From a virus, in IMG/VR virus record IMGVR_UViG_3300037508_000029, positions 1-41,306 of that record: a stretch of DNA of 41,306 bases. One strand, 5' to 3'. Below the pieces are notes generated by a model. That model was given only the letters and a program-made list of their open reading frames with translations. It searched no databases and was not told the origin of the DNA. Position 1 is the stretch's first letter. Every line of letters begins with the position of its first letter. The position numbers were made by a program, and so were the translations under genes. Shown piece by piece: positions 23,800 to 31,240 of this stretch.

Positions 23800-24005
23800 C
23801 AAGAGAATTTGATAATGCGGAATCCATCAACCCGCTGCATGGACTTGTTTTCCCAATGCACAGCTTCGTATGGCAGGACTATTTCCACCGCATAAAACAG
23901 ATGGGCGCAGTCCTTGCAAATACGCTGGCGGACAATGGTTTTGACGGTTTCTTGCCGAGTGTTCATAACTCGGCTGTACTTGCCGTTGCAGTTAGGGCAA
24001 TTCAT
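23799..24005 (-). CDS. NrdR-like zinc-ribbon protein
   Basis: The 68-residue protein has a zinc ribbon, 'MNCPNCNGKYSRVMNTRQE' with a second pair in 'RICKDCAHLFYAVE'. The CPxC...R(I/R)CxxC layout closely follows the DNA-binding zinc ribbon of NrdR, the ribonucleotide-reductase repressor. The ATP-cone domain that senses nucleotides in NrdR is absent. It could be a small regulator of phage or host genes, fitting its place next to dCTP deaminase. Ogr/Delta-type activators are an alternative. Confidence 0.72.
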   Translation of the reverse strand: MNCPNCNGKYSRVMNTRQETVKTIVRQRICKDCAHLFYAVEIVLPYEAVHWENKSMQRVDGFRIIKFS

Positions 24006-24141
24006 CCTGCATTAGCTCCATCAGGCGCAGCATGTATTCAGCAAAGGCAACGTGAGTCATTACTGCATGGGTGCCGGGAGGGCGCCCGTAGGACGCCTCC
24101 CACCACTCCTTAAATGCAATCTCAAGGGTGGTTTGGTTCAT
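23992..24141 (-). CDS. Small helical protein (49 aa)
   Basis: From ATG 24141, which overlaps the upstream stop as TAATG, the frame encodes 49 residues: MNQTTLEIAFKEWWEASYGR at the start and a C-terminal helix 'EYMLRLMELMQDELP'. It overlaps the zinc-ribbon gene by 14 bases. An upstream ATG at 24246 would add 35 residues lying inside the previous gene and is not supported. Function is unknown. Confidence 0.62.
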   Translation of the reverse strand: MNQTTLEIAFKEWWEASYGRPPGTHAVMTHVAFAEYMLRLMELMQDELP

Positions 24142-24443
24142 TACTTGGATGCCTCCTTGAATGCACGCACTTCCATCAATGCAAACGAAACGCGAGCATT
24201 TGTTTTTTGCTCTACAAATTGAATCCCAGTAGCGCCGCAAGGGCATATTGTGGTAAAATTGCTATCTGGTATATCAAAACGAGCATATTCGGCATTAAGA
24301 TAATTTCCCATCATGTAACAGTCTTCGAATTCACGATCAACAAGTTCATAGGCATCAATGCAAATCGTGCCGGGCTTTACGTTGAACCATTGGCCATGTG
24401 CGTAAATTGCCGTGATGTCGCCTGGGTTGATTGATAAAGACAT
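24141..24443 (-). CDS. Unknown protein with CxCG motif
   Basis: The 100-residue protein has a beta-type N-terminal half ('INPGDITAIYAHGQWFNV', 'GTICIDAYELVD') and a 'TICPCGATGIQFVE' segment that might bind a metal. Its DNA looks more AT-rich than the flanking SSB gene. It starts 5 bases after the SSB stop and is coupled to the next gene by TAATG. No family is recognised. A host-takeover or accessory protein is possible given its place in the early-type unit. Confidence 0.68.
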   Translation of the reverse strand: MSLSINPGDITAIYAHGQWFNVKPGTICIDAYELVDREFEDCYMMGNYLNAEYARFDIPDSNFTTICPCGATGIQFVEQKTNARVSFALMEVRAFKEASK

Positions 24444-24448
24444 TGGAA

Positions 24449-24796
24449 TTAAAACACGGGTTCATCGGTGGTGGCGCTATTGCGAGGCATGAACTCAAAG
24501 CGCTGAATGCTCAGGATATGTTTGCTGCGCTTGGCGCCGCTTTCCTTGTCGCTCCACTCTTGACGGCGAATGGCACCTGTTATAAGGATGCTGTCGCCTT
24601 TCTTGAGCTTATCGACAATCAACTCAGCGGGTTTGCCCCATGCTTCGCAGTCGATGGCGTTATTGATCCAATTGCCATCTTTGTCTTTGCCCTCCTGGAT
24701 GCCGCCAGCGAAGTTGGTGACGACAGTGCCGCTGTCAAAGGTGCGCATTGCAGGCTCAGTAATTAAGCGAACAATGCCAGTTGCGTAAAGACTCAT
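24449..24796 (-). CDS. ssb: Single-stranded DNA-binding protein
   Basis: From ATG 24796 the protein has 115 residues with an OB fold: 'MSLYATGIVRLITEPAMR', 'AIDCEAWGKPAELIVDKLKK' and 'GDSILITGAIRRQEWSD'. These follow the bacterial SSB pattern, including the W-K/G-AE and GD-I-I-G motifs. The C-terminus 'SATTDEPVF' is only weakly like the acidic DDxIPF partner-binding tail. The ATG is one base after the upstream stop. The in-frame codon at 24832 would overlap the HTH gene. It works with the Bet annealase and the primase-helicase. Confidence 0.88.
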   Translation of the reverse strand: MSLYATGIVRLITEPAMRTFDSGTVVTNFAGGIQEGKDKDGNWINNAIDCEAWGKPAELIVDKLKKGDSILITGAIRRQEWSDKESGAKRSKHILSIQRFEFMPRNSATTDEPVF

Positions 24797-24797
24797 G

Positions 24798-25007
24798 TCA
24801 GTTAAGTGGGGTGATGGAATTGGCCTCCTCAAAGGCCAGGACTTGGGCTAGTGGATACCGGACCCGTGGCGTACCAGCGGGGAAGCCGATACGAGGGATG
24901 GTGTAGTAGGTCGGCCCGATGCCGCGTGCGCGTTGGTTTTTGATGGCTGCTGGTTGCAGCCCCCAACGCGCTGCTAGTTGGTCAGTTGTGAGATACGGCT
25001 CAGTCAT
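24798..25007 (-). CDS. Small helix-turn-helix (AlpA/MerR-like) protein
   Basis: The 69-residue protein starts 'MTEPYLTTDQLAARWGLQPA' and continues 'AIKNQRARGIGPTYYTIPR' and 'RVRYPLAQVLAFEEA'. This is the winged HTH layout of excisionase/AlpA and MerR-type domains, with the strand 'VRYPLAQVLAFE' at the end. It overlaps the recombinase gene by 8 bases. It may be a transcription regulator. No integrase is present, so an excisionase role is unlikely. TTG at 25013 is a less likely start. Confidence 0.75.
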   Translation of the reverse strand: MTEPYLTTDQLAARWGLQPAAIKNQRARGIGPTYYTIPRIGFPAGTPRVRYPLAQVLAFEEANSITPLN

Positions 25008-25764
25008 CAGCAAATGGGTCCTCGTCTGCAGGTGCTGCTAGCTCGGTTTCCTTAGCCAGTGCAAGCTCCATAAGGGTGTTGTACTGCTCATCGCTCAGGC
25101 TGGCTTTACGCACCTCCATGCGATCAGTGACCTCCTTGAGCTTGTCCATGGTGTCAGCCTTGGCAATAGCTACCTTGCCGGCTTGGAACACTTTTGCGTC
25201 CCCCACTGCCTTGGCTGGCAGTGCTGGCGCAGCGGTACTGGTGACAGTGACGGGCTCAACCGCTTGGTCCATCTCATCAGTGCTGTAGACGCCTGAAAGG
25301 TCCGCAGGAAATGCCTTGCGAAGCGCTAGGGCCTCAGAGCATTTGGCAATCATGGCAGCAGGCATCTTGGACCACAAGCCTTGGCCAGCGTTGTAATCCG
25401 CAAACCGTGCCACGCCAACAAAAGGATGGCTAGCACCTTTGCGATGGATGACGGTCTTAGCTGCGGCAGGTGGCTTGCTGCCAAGCCATACATCAGACCA
25501 CTGGCCGTCTTCACCGCACCAATGCGTCTCGCTGCCATCGAGTTGGCCGGTGCGTTCAGCGATGCTGCGCAGGCCGTCGATGCCGGCTTGGATGGTCATC
25601 TTGCCGCCACGCTTGATGGCGTATATCTGCTTGCTGAACGGGTCAAGCCCAGTACGCTGGCAGGCATAGGCAAACAGCCGTAGCTCGTCATTGCTGCATC
25701 CAGGCGCAATGGTGGTTGAAATTAGCTGCGTTTGTTCTGGTGTCCAGAGGGTAAGCGTGCTCAT
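25000..25764 (-). CDS. bet: Phage recombinase Bet (RecT/Red-beta family)
   Basis: The 254-residue protein anneals complementary single strands. Motifs: 'YACQRTGLDPFSKQIYAIKR', 'GGKMTIQAGIDGLRSIAERT', then 'SKMPAAMIAKCSEALALRKAFP' and 'LSGVYSTDEM'. These are the core of the Bet family. A variable, acidic C-terminus (ADEDPFADD) follows. It is coupled by TGATG to the RecE-like exonuclease, making a two-component exonuclease/annealase recombination system with SSB downstream. Confidence 0.92.
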   Translation of the reverse strand: MSTLTLWTPEQTQLISTTIAPGCSNDELRLFAYACQRTGLDPFSKQIYAIKRGGKMTIQAGIDGLRSIAERTGQLDGSETHWCGEDGQWSDVWLGSKPPAAAKTVIHRKGASHPFVGVARFADYNAGQGLWSKMPAAMIAKCSEALALRKAFPADLSGVYSTDEMDQAVEPVTVTSTAAPALPAKAVGDAKVFQAGKVAIAKADTMDKLKEVTDRMEVRKASLSDEQYNTLMELALAKETELAAPADEDPFADD

Positions 25765-26543
25765 CAGAAGTCAATGGTTGGGGTCGTAGATAGCGCCCAT
25801 TTGGGCATTGCAATGGTGTCGCAGGTGGTTGTGTAACCGGGCCATTCATTGATGGCACGACAGTCGCTGATGGTTTGCAAGCCGATGCGGCATTGCTCAG
25901 CGCCAGCGGCCATGGCGTCAGCATCCAACTCGTACACGCCGACGGCGTAGGGATAGGTCTTCTCCACTGCGATGAAGACAAACCGATCCGCAAAGGTGCC
26001 GTTGAGGTAGTGGCTGGCTTGCGTATGGTAGCCGAAGGTAGCGCAAGCGCGAGCAAATGCGCTGGAACTTGCGTCTTGGCAGGTCTTGAGGTCCACGATG
26101 GTGGTGCCTTGATACCAGTCAGGGCGGCATTTGCACCGCTGACCGGTTGCCTTGTCATCCCACCAGAACGACTGCTCGGCCTTGCCATCGCTTAACAGCG
26201 CTGCGGCGTAGGGATGCTCGCGGACGCTGGCGGCCATACTCAGTGCAAGCGCCATGTCACTAGCAGTGACAGCCTCGATGCCAGCGCTAGCCATTTGCTC
26301 AGCTTGCTCCTTGCCGGCTTTGGTGTTGCGTGGCCCGCAGACGCCATAGCGCTTGCTTGTCTCGTCAGGCTCTAGCACTACGCAATGCACCAGCGAACCA
26401 AACCGCATGGCAGCGGTCGGCTCCACTAGAGGGCGCTGCGGGTTGACGAAACGACTCCAGTAGTGGTAGGGCGACTGCATTACCGCCTTGAGATGACTAG
26501 CGCTGACGGCTGGGTCGGCGTGGTAGTCGGCGTTGCTGGTCAT
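25764..26543 (-). CDS. PD-(D/E)XK exonuclease, RecE/exonuclease VIII-like
   Basis: The 259-residue protein starts 'DYHADPAVSASHLKAVMQSP', with 'MRFGSLVHCVVLEPDE' (His53), 'EQSFWW' (Glu123), 'RPDWY' (Asp142), 'TIVDLKT' (Asp151, Lys153) and 'YHTQASHYL' (Gln175). This is the exonuclease VIII/RecE C-terminal nuclease layout, expected to resect duplex ends 5' to 3'. All catalytic positions are present. It is directly coupled to bet, as in Rac recE-recT. Confidence 0.9.
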   Translation of the reverse strand: MTSNADYHADPAVSASHLKAVMQSPYHYWSRFVNPQRPLVEPTAAMRFGSLVHCVVLEPDETSKRYGVCGPRNTKAGKEQAEQMASAGIEAVTASDMALALSMAASVREHPYAAALLSDGKAEQSFWWDDKATGQRCKCRPDWYQGTTIVDLKTCQDASSSAFARACATFGYHTQASHYLNGTFADRFVFIAVEKTYPYAVGVYELDADAMAAGAEQCRIGLQTISDCRAINEWPGYTTTCDTIAMPKWALSTTPTIDF

Positions 26544-26740
26544 ACGACAGCCCCACTGCGCAGGCCTTGGTGCAGCCTGCTGGCGGTGCCGTAAGTGGCG
26601 ACCATTTCAGGGAATGCGTCAAGGATGCGGCGTTTGTTATTGGGGTCAGCCGCAAGGCCAGCATTACCCATTGCTTGGTAGAAGCTGCCGGCGTACTTGC
26701 TGGCAGTAACAAAGGTCCAGTAGATGTCAGATTCGCTCAT
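26540..26740 (-). CDS. Unknown small protein (66 aa)
   Basis: From ATG 26740 (ATGA overlap with the upstream stop) the protein reads MSESDIYWTFVTASKYAGSF then 'NNKRRILDAFPEMVATYG'. It is helical and soluble-looking, with no motif. Coupling to recE by ATGA (26540-26543) suggests it belongs to the recombination module. An upstream in-frame ATG at 26761 is less supported. Confidence 0.68.
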   Translation of the reverse strand: MSESDIYWTFVTASKYAGSFYQAMGNAGLAADPNNKRRILDAFPEMVATYGTASRLHQGLRSGAVV

Positions 26741-26880
26741 GGCTTGAGGTTGGTATTGCAAGCGGGATGGTTGTGATGCGCCAGTGTGGCTTGGTCGCGG
26801 CCACCGGAATAGCCAGCGGCGTAGATAGCGAACATCACCACTAAGACGGTGACGCGGTTAATCCAAGGGTTGGTGACCAT
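26737..26880 (-). CDS. Small single-span membrane protein (47 aa)
   Basis: From ATG 26880 the frame encodes 47 residues with one transmembrane helix (about residues 9-25, NRVTVLVVMFAIYAAGYSGG) and a polar C-terminus. It is the first gene after a promoter-like sequence at 26921-26948. A longer version from 27027 would run through that promoter and into the VRR-NUC gene. The role is unknown; small membrane proteins in early units are often superinfection or host-takeover factors, which is only an analogy. Confidence 0.62.
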   Translation of the reverse strand: MVTNPWINRVTVLVVMFAIYAAGYSGGRDQATLAHHNHPACNTNLKP

Positions 26881-26920
26881 GGTTCTCGGTGTGGGGTGCC
26901 GGGTCTTCCGGCTTGTGCGT

Positions 26921-26948
26921 ATCCTACACCATGCGCCGCCCTCGTCAA
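26921..26948 (-). promoter_or_regulatory. Sigma-70-type promoter within the leftward unit
   Basis: On the minus strand, TTGACG (26943-26948) is followed by a 16-base spacer and TAGGAT (26921-26926). The -35 hexamer matches the consensus at 5 of 6 positions and the -10 at 4 of 6. The predicted start near 26914 gives a leader of about 34 bases before the ATG at 26880. It lies in the only gene gap of this part of the unit and would drive the recE-bet-ssb block separately from the helicases. Confidence 0.6.
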
Positions 26949-27292
26949 CCGTCAGCAGTCGTAATCCGTAACGCATCCTCAACTGACCGCGCCACACCAG
27001 CAATGCCGCCGGCTGCCTGCACCGCATCCAGCCACTGCTGCTGCTCTGGCCTCAGCCTGCCGGTTGGGGTCTTTACCTCAATGCTGAGGAACACAGCCAC
27101 CTGAGTGCCGACCATGTCGGGCGTCACCGTGACCGTCCGCCAGCCGATCAGGTCAGCGCTGCCCTTGCATAGGCCAAACTGCACCGGGCGGCCGTTCGCA
27201 TCCTTGAGCGTGCCGGTGTTGTTGCGGAAAACTTTGGTATCGCCGTGGCTGATGGCCAGCCGGATCTCCTGCTGAATGCGCTGCTCGCTCAC
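26945..27292 (-). CDS. VRR-NUC domain nuclease
   Basis: The 115-residue protein is a stand-alone VRR-NUC (PD-(D/E)XK) nuclease. Conserved elements are Glu9, 'NGRPVQFGLCKGSADLIGW' (Asp47), 'FLSIEVKTPTGRL' (Glu72, Lys74) and 'QQQWL' (Gln84). This family includes the FAN1 nuclease domain and phage proteins proposed to cut branched DNA. It starts at GTG, overlapping the upstream stop as GTGA. It is encoded beside the helicases, with which such nucleases are often paired in phages. Confidence 0.9.
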   Translation of the reverse strand: MSEQRIQQEIRLAISHGDTKVFRNNTGTLKDANGRPVQFGLCKGSADLIGWRTVTVTPDMVGTQVAVFLSIEVKTPTGRLRPEQQQWLDAVQAAGGIAGVARSVEDALRITTADG

Positions 27293-27612
27293 ACGAAGTC
27301 ATCCATCCACATCTGCAATGCGCAATCTACAACATCACTAGCATCAGCATTTTGGCCATTCTCTTGCAGCCTGTTAACGTATCTTTTAAGTTTTGAGTAT
27401 GTCATTGGTCTAACATACCACGCGCATTGCTTCCATGTAGCTCTTTTGCTTTCGCCATCCGACGGCTTCAGCCCCCGTAAGCCAATTGCCTCTTTTTGTT
27501 CTTTACCGTCAACTTCAATAACTTGGGAATCATACCAAGCTTCAACTAGCGCAGATATGGCGTCAGGAAGTGATACGCCTTCAAGATTGAGTGAAAATGT
27601 GTAGCGGTTCAT
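27289..27612 (-). CDS. Unknown protein between helicase and nuclease genes
   Basis: From ATG 27612 (ATGA overlap with the helicase stop) the protein has 107 residues, MNRYTFSLNLEGVSLPDAIS then 'ALVEAWYDSQVIEVDG', 'RATWKQCAWYVRPMTYSKLK' and a helical end. Its DNA is visibly more AT-rich than the helicase and nuclease genes on both sides, which suggests a later insertion. It is coupled to the nuclease by GTGA. No family is recognised. Confidence 0.72.
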   Translation of the reverse strand: MNRYTFSLNLEGVSLPDAISALVEAWYDSQVIEVDGKEQKEAIGLRGLKPSDGESKRATWKQCAWYVRPMTYSKLKRYVNRLQENGQNADASDVVDCALQMWMDDFV

Positions 27613-28970
27613 TTGACTTTGCTCCATTGTCCTTTGGTTTGACGGGCGGCCATGACATGCTTTGCCCATGCCACTGGGTTTTTGTACCCCCGGCTTTGGC
27701 CTAGCGCAATCAGATCCTGCAGCGATTGCGCGCCACCTTGCTCCCGCTTGGCCTGCTGCCTTTGAAGCTCCACCAACTCCCCTTCAACCTGCTGCAGCTC
27801 GCGTACCTCAGCGGCGAAGGTATGGCCGCACTCACCGCATTGCTTAGCCTGGCTGGCCATTGCAGCGAAGCACTGCGGGCACACCTTGACGCTGGGCGCT
27901 TTCTCCCGGTCACGCTTGGCTAGGCCCTCTAAGGTCCACTCACGCGGCTCCAAGTGGTGGCCAAGCCTGAGCGTGTTGCCGACGTGATCCAACACCACTG
28001 CAGCAGCCTTGCCGGGTGATGGTCTGAGGCAGCGACCAATCATCTGCAGGTGCAGGCTGGTGCTAGCGGTAGGCCTTAACAGGATGCAGCCGCCGACTGA
28101 GGGCACGTCAACGCCCTCACCGATGAGCGCGCAACTGGTCAGCACCTTGAGCCGACCGGTACCTAACGCCTGCAGCAGGTCACGCCGTTGCTCGCTGGTC
28201 ATGCTGCCGTCGATGCTGGCGGCTGGGATGCCAGCACTTATAAATAGACGTGCCACCGCCCCGGCATGGGCCACTGAGCAGCAGAACGCAATTGCCGTCT
28301 GCCCTGGCAGGTGTTTGCGGTAATGCGACAGGCAGTCGCCCATGATCGTGCCGATCCGGTGCTCAGCCTCACGGGTGTCGAAGTCACCCATCCGCTTGCG
28401 CAGGCCGATGGTGTCAAAGCCCGGTGGCGCTAGCACTCGTGCAGGCGCAAGGTAGCCGTTATCGGTCAGCCACTGCGCGCTGGGGCCTTCCACCATTGCC
28501 TGGTAATGCTCGCTAAGGCCGCGGCCATCAAGCCTGATTGGCGTTGCGGTGACGCCCAGCAGATGCGCTTGGTGGAAGTGCTCAAGCACCTTGGCCCAGG
28601 TGCCTGCATTGCTGTGGTGCGCCTCGTCGATGATCACTAACTGGAAGAAGTCACGCGGCAGTTTGTGGAGCCTGCGGGCAAGGGTTTGAACTGATGCCAC
28701 CTGCACTGCTGCACTCAAATCCATGGCTCGGTTGGCGGCAATCACACCATGAGGCATTGGCAATGCGCGGCACGCCTGGTCCAGCAGCTCCTGACGGTGC
28801 ACCGCGATCAGCACGCGGTTGCCCTTTTTGGCGGCAGCCTGGGCGATGTAGCTGAAGCACACCGTTTTGCCGCCACCGGTCGGCAGCACTGCCAGTACTG
28901 TGCGCTTGCCGAGTTGGTACTGCAGGCGGATGTCGGTGATGAGCTGTTGTTGGTAGGGGCGGAGGTTCAC
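27609..28970 (-). CDS. SF2 DEAH-box helicase with zinc ribbon
   Basis: The 453-residue protein is an SF2 helicase of the type III restriction/UvrB-like fold: Walker A 'LPTGGGKT' (29-36), DEAH (115-118), TATP (141-144), then 'LTSCALIGEGVDVP' and 'QMIGRCLRPSPGK' for motifs V and VI. Near residues 380-400 a CPQC...CGEC zinc ribbon follows, then a charged coiled coil. It probably unwinds or remodels phage replication or recombination intermediates. It starts at GTG (28970), overlapping the upstream stop by 4 bases. Confidence 0.9.
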   Translation of the reverse strand: MNLRPYQQQLITDIRLQYQLGKRTVLAVLPTGGGKTVCFSYIAQAAAKKGNRVLIAVHRQELLDQACRALPMPHGVIAANRAMDLSAAVQVASVQTLARRLHKLPRDFFQLVIIDEAHHSNAGTWAKVLEHFHQAHLLGVTATPIRLDGRGLSEHYQAMVEGPSAQWLTDNGYLAPARVLAPPGFDTIGLRKRMGDFDTREAEHRIGTIMGDCLSHYRKHLPGQTAIAFCCSVAHAGAVARLFISAGIPAASIDGSMTSEQRRDLLQALGTGRLKVLTSCALIGEGVDVPSVGGCILLRPTASTSLHLQMIGRCLRPSPGKAAAVVLDHVGNTLRLGHHLEPREWTLEGLAKRDREKAPSVKVCPQCFAAMASQAKQCGECGHTFAAEVRELQQVEGELVELQRQQAKREQGGAQSLQDLIALGQSRGYKNPVAWAKHVMAARQTKGQWSKVK

Positions 28971-31225
28971 ACCAGCTCTCCCTGCTTATGCGACTCAACC
29001 GACTGCAAATTCTTGACTGCGCAGTTGAAGTAGCTGGGCTTCAGTTCAAAGCCGACGAAGCGTCGCTGCATTTGCAGGCTGACGTAACCCTCGCTGCCGA
29101 TGCCAGCGAACGGGCTGAGCACCAGATCGTCTGGATTGCTCCATAACTGCAGGCCGCGGCGGATCACCTCAAGCTGCAGCGGGCAGATGTGGCGCTCGTC
29201 CTCATTGGCGCGGGCGCTGCGGTACTGCAGCGTGTCTGATGGGTTGATGTCCATCCACACCGGGCTGGCGTAGCGCTGCCAGATGTTGATGCTGTCTTTG
29301 ATGGCGTCGCCTGTTTTGGCTGGTGGGTTCTCACCAGCAAACTCAGTGAACGGCCCTGCGCATGGCTCGGGGTTGTCGCCCAGCTTGCGCACAGTCACCA
29401 GATAGTCAGGGATGCCCTGGCGGCTCAGGGCTGAGTCCTTGCGCACTTGCTTGTGCAGCAGGCCGATCGCCTTGGTGCGCTGCATGGCCGTGACGGGATC
29501 CTTCCAGATGCAGACCTCTGAATGGAAGACAAAGCCAGCCGCCTGGAAGATGCGCAGCATGTCACCACGGAAATCCTTCACGCCGATAAAGCCATCGCGT
29601 TCTTTGCTACTGGGCAGGTTCATGCAGTGGAAGCTGATCAGCCGGCCAGGCATCAGCACGCGATGCAGCTCCTTGGCCAGGTAGACAAAGTGATCAAAGA
29701 ACTCCTGATCGTTGCGGCTGTTGCCCATGTCGCGGTCGCTGTTGGAGTAGGTATACAGCGACGCAAACGGCGGACTAAAGATGCTGTAGTGGATGCTATC
29801 CGCGTCAAGTTGTTTGATGCTCTCCACGCAGTCGCCCATGTACATATCCCAGTTGTCGCCTGACTGGTGCTCCGTAATGTGCGGCGCAACCTGACGCTGG
29901 ATCTTCTTGAGCTGTTCCATTGTTTGTTGTTTCATGATGACGACCATTGATTCAGCCATGGCGATGCTGTCCGCTTCTTTGCGGCGGATGTTCTCGATGA
30001 CGCGGCCCTCGGCCACGTCGTAGATGATGTGCGCATTAACTGGTTGCTGCTGGCCAAATCGCCAGCACCTACGGATGGCCTGATAGAAAGCCTCGTAGCT
30101 GTGGGATAGGCCAACAAACGCGACGTTGTGACAGCCCTGGAAGTTGAGGCCGAAGCCGAAGATGCTGGGCTTACTGACAAGTACGCGAATCTTGCCATCC
30201 TGAAAGTCGATCGCAGCACGGCGCTTGTGATCATCGTTGTCGCTGCCTGACACCTCGACCGCGCCATTAATGGCAGCAGTCAGCGCTTTGGACTCATCAT
30301 TGAGATCACACCAGATCAGCCATTGCTCAGTGCTGTCATTGGCTAGGGCTGCGGCTGCATCGACGCGCATCTGCAGCGATGCCTTGCGGACGTGCCGCTG
30401 ATCGCTCAGAGTGCGGGCTTCCATGGCGAACAGCGCCATCTGGCCAGCGTCATCGGCCATGGCCTCGCGTGGTGTCTCAACTGTGCAGTCTTGAATGGAT
30501 AGCTCGGGCAGGATGAAGTTGCCGTCGTCGTAGCCCAGGTCTGACGGCTTGCGGATGGTGACGGCCCAGCTGCAGACCCACTCCCAGAACTTGGACTGCG
30601 CGTGTCCCTTGAGCCGCCACTTACTGGTGTCGCCGCCGTCATGGACGAAGAACATGGCCAGCATCTCGGTCCTGGTCATCACGCCGATGAACTCGGCATG
30701 GTTGCCCAGCTCCATGTGATCGTTGGGTGCTGGCGTGGCTGAGCAGGCCAACCGGAATGGCGTTTGGCTGAAGCTGGAGATGATCTGGTTGCGGATCTTG
30801 CCGGTGTACGCCTTGAGGATGCTGCTCTCGTCGAGCACCACTCCATCGAATGCGGTCGGGTCGAAATGGCTGAGCTTTTCGTAGTTGGTGATCGTGATGC
30901 CGGGCTTGACCTCGGCCTGGGTTGCAGCGAACGCGCACGGAATGCCGAACTTGCCGCCCTCGCGGACGGTCTGGTGGGCTACAGCTAGTGGTGCCAGGAC
31001 CAACACGTTGCCGCCTGTGTGCTGATGCACCTGATGCGCCCATTCAAGCTGCATAGCGGTTTTGCCCATGCCGCAATCAGCCCAGATGCAAAACCTGCCA
31101 ACACGGCAGGCCATGGTCACGATGTCCCGCTGAAATGGGAACAGCGGCGCAATGAAGCTAGGCGGGTCAAATCCTGCAGGCGCGCAGGCAGTGGATTTTG
31201 AAGCTAGGAAGTCTTGGTAAGTCAT
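28967..31225 (-). CDS. SNF2-type helicase fused to DNA methyltransferase
   Basis: The 752-residue protein joins two enzymes. Residues about 20-430 are a SNF2/SF2 ATPase: Walker A 'CGMGKT' (51-56), DESS (132-135), 'CSATP' (161-165), 'GFGLNFQGC' (357-365) and 'QAIRRCWRFGQ' (382-392). Residues about 455-740 are an amino-methyltransferase with motif IV 'SPPF' (484-487) before the SAM motif 'FAGIGS' (706-711), the beta-class order. The product would be N4-methylcytosine or N6-methyladenine. No separate restriction enzyme is seen beside it, apart from the VRR-NUC two genes on. It is the first gene of the leftward unit, so it is expressed early. Confidence 0.92.
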   Translation of the reverse strand: MTYQDFLASKSTACAPAGFDPPSFIAPLFPFQRDIVTMACRVGRFCIWADCGMGKTAMQLEWAHQVHQHTGGNVLVLAPLAVAHQTVREGGKFGIPCAFAATQAEVKPGITITNYEKLSHFDPTAFDGVVLDESSILKAYTGKIRNQIISSFSQTPFRLACSATPAPNDHMELGNHAEFIGVMTRTEMLAMFFVHDGGDTSKWRLKGHAQSKFWEWVCSWAVTIRKPSDLGYDDGNFILPELSIQDCTVETPREAMADDAGQMALFAMEARTLSDQRHVRKASLQMRVDAAAALANDSTEQWLIWCDLNDESKALTAAINGAVEVSGSDNDDHKRRAAIDFQDGKIRVLVSKPSIFGFGLNFQGCHNVAFVGLSHSYEAFYQAIRRCWRFGQQQPVNAHIIYDVAEGRVIENIRRKEADSIAMAESMVVIMKQQTMEQLKKIQRQVAPHITEHQSGDNWDMYMGDCVESIKQLDADSIHYSIFSPPFASLYTYSNSDRDMGNSRNDQEFFDHFVYLAKELHRVLMPGRLISFHCMNLPSSKERDGFIGVKDFRGDMLRIFQAAGFVFHSEVCIWKDPVTAMQRTKAIGLLHKQVRKDSALSRQGIPDYLVTVRKLGDNPEPCAGPFTEFAGENPPAKTGDAIKDSINIWQRYASPVWMDINPSDTLQYRSARANEDERHICPLQLEVIRRGLQLWSNPDDLVLSPFAGIGSEGYVSLQMQRRFVGFELKPSYFNCAVKNLQSVESHKQGELV

Positions 31226-31240
31226 AGGCCGTGTCAGGCC

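Noticed and set aside
24798-25007. Excisionase for a prophage state
   Set aside because: The HTH fold resembles excisionases, but no integrase, attachment site or CI-type repressor is visible, so a general regulator is more likely.
26737-27027. 96-residue version of the small membrane protein
   Set aside because: It would start inside the VRR-NUC gene and read through the promoter candidate. The ATG at 26880 gives a clean 47-residue membrane protein.
21916-31225. Numerous rightward frames inside the leftward block
   Set aside because: Apart from 22814-23056 they are mirror frames of genes with clear motifs. They have low-complexity, Ser/Pro/Arg-rich translations and no start signals.
28967-31225. 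Complete DISARM or restriction-modification system
   Set aside because: A methyltransferase and helicases are present, but I see no DrmA/DrmB/DrmC-like set and no cognate restriction enzyme. The neighbourhood is that of phage replication and recombination.
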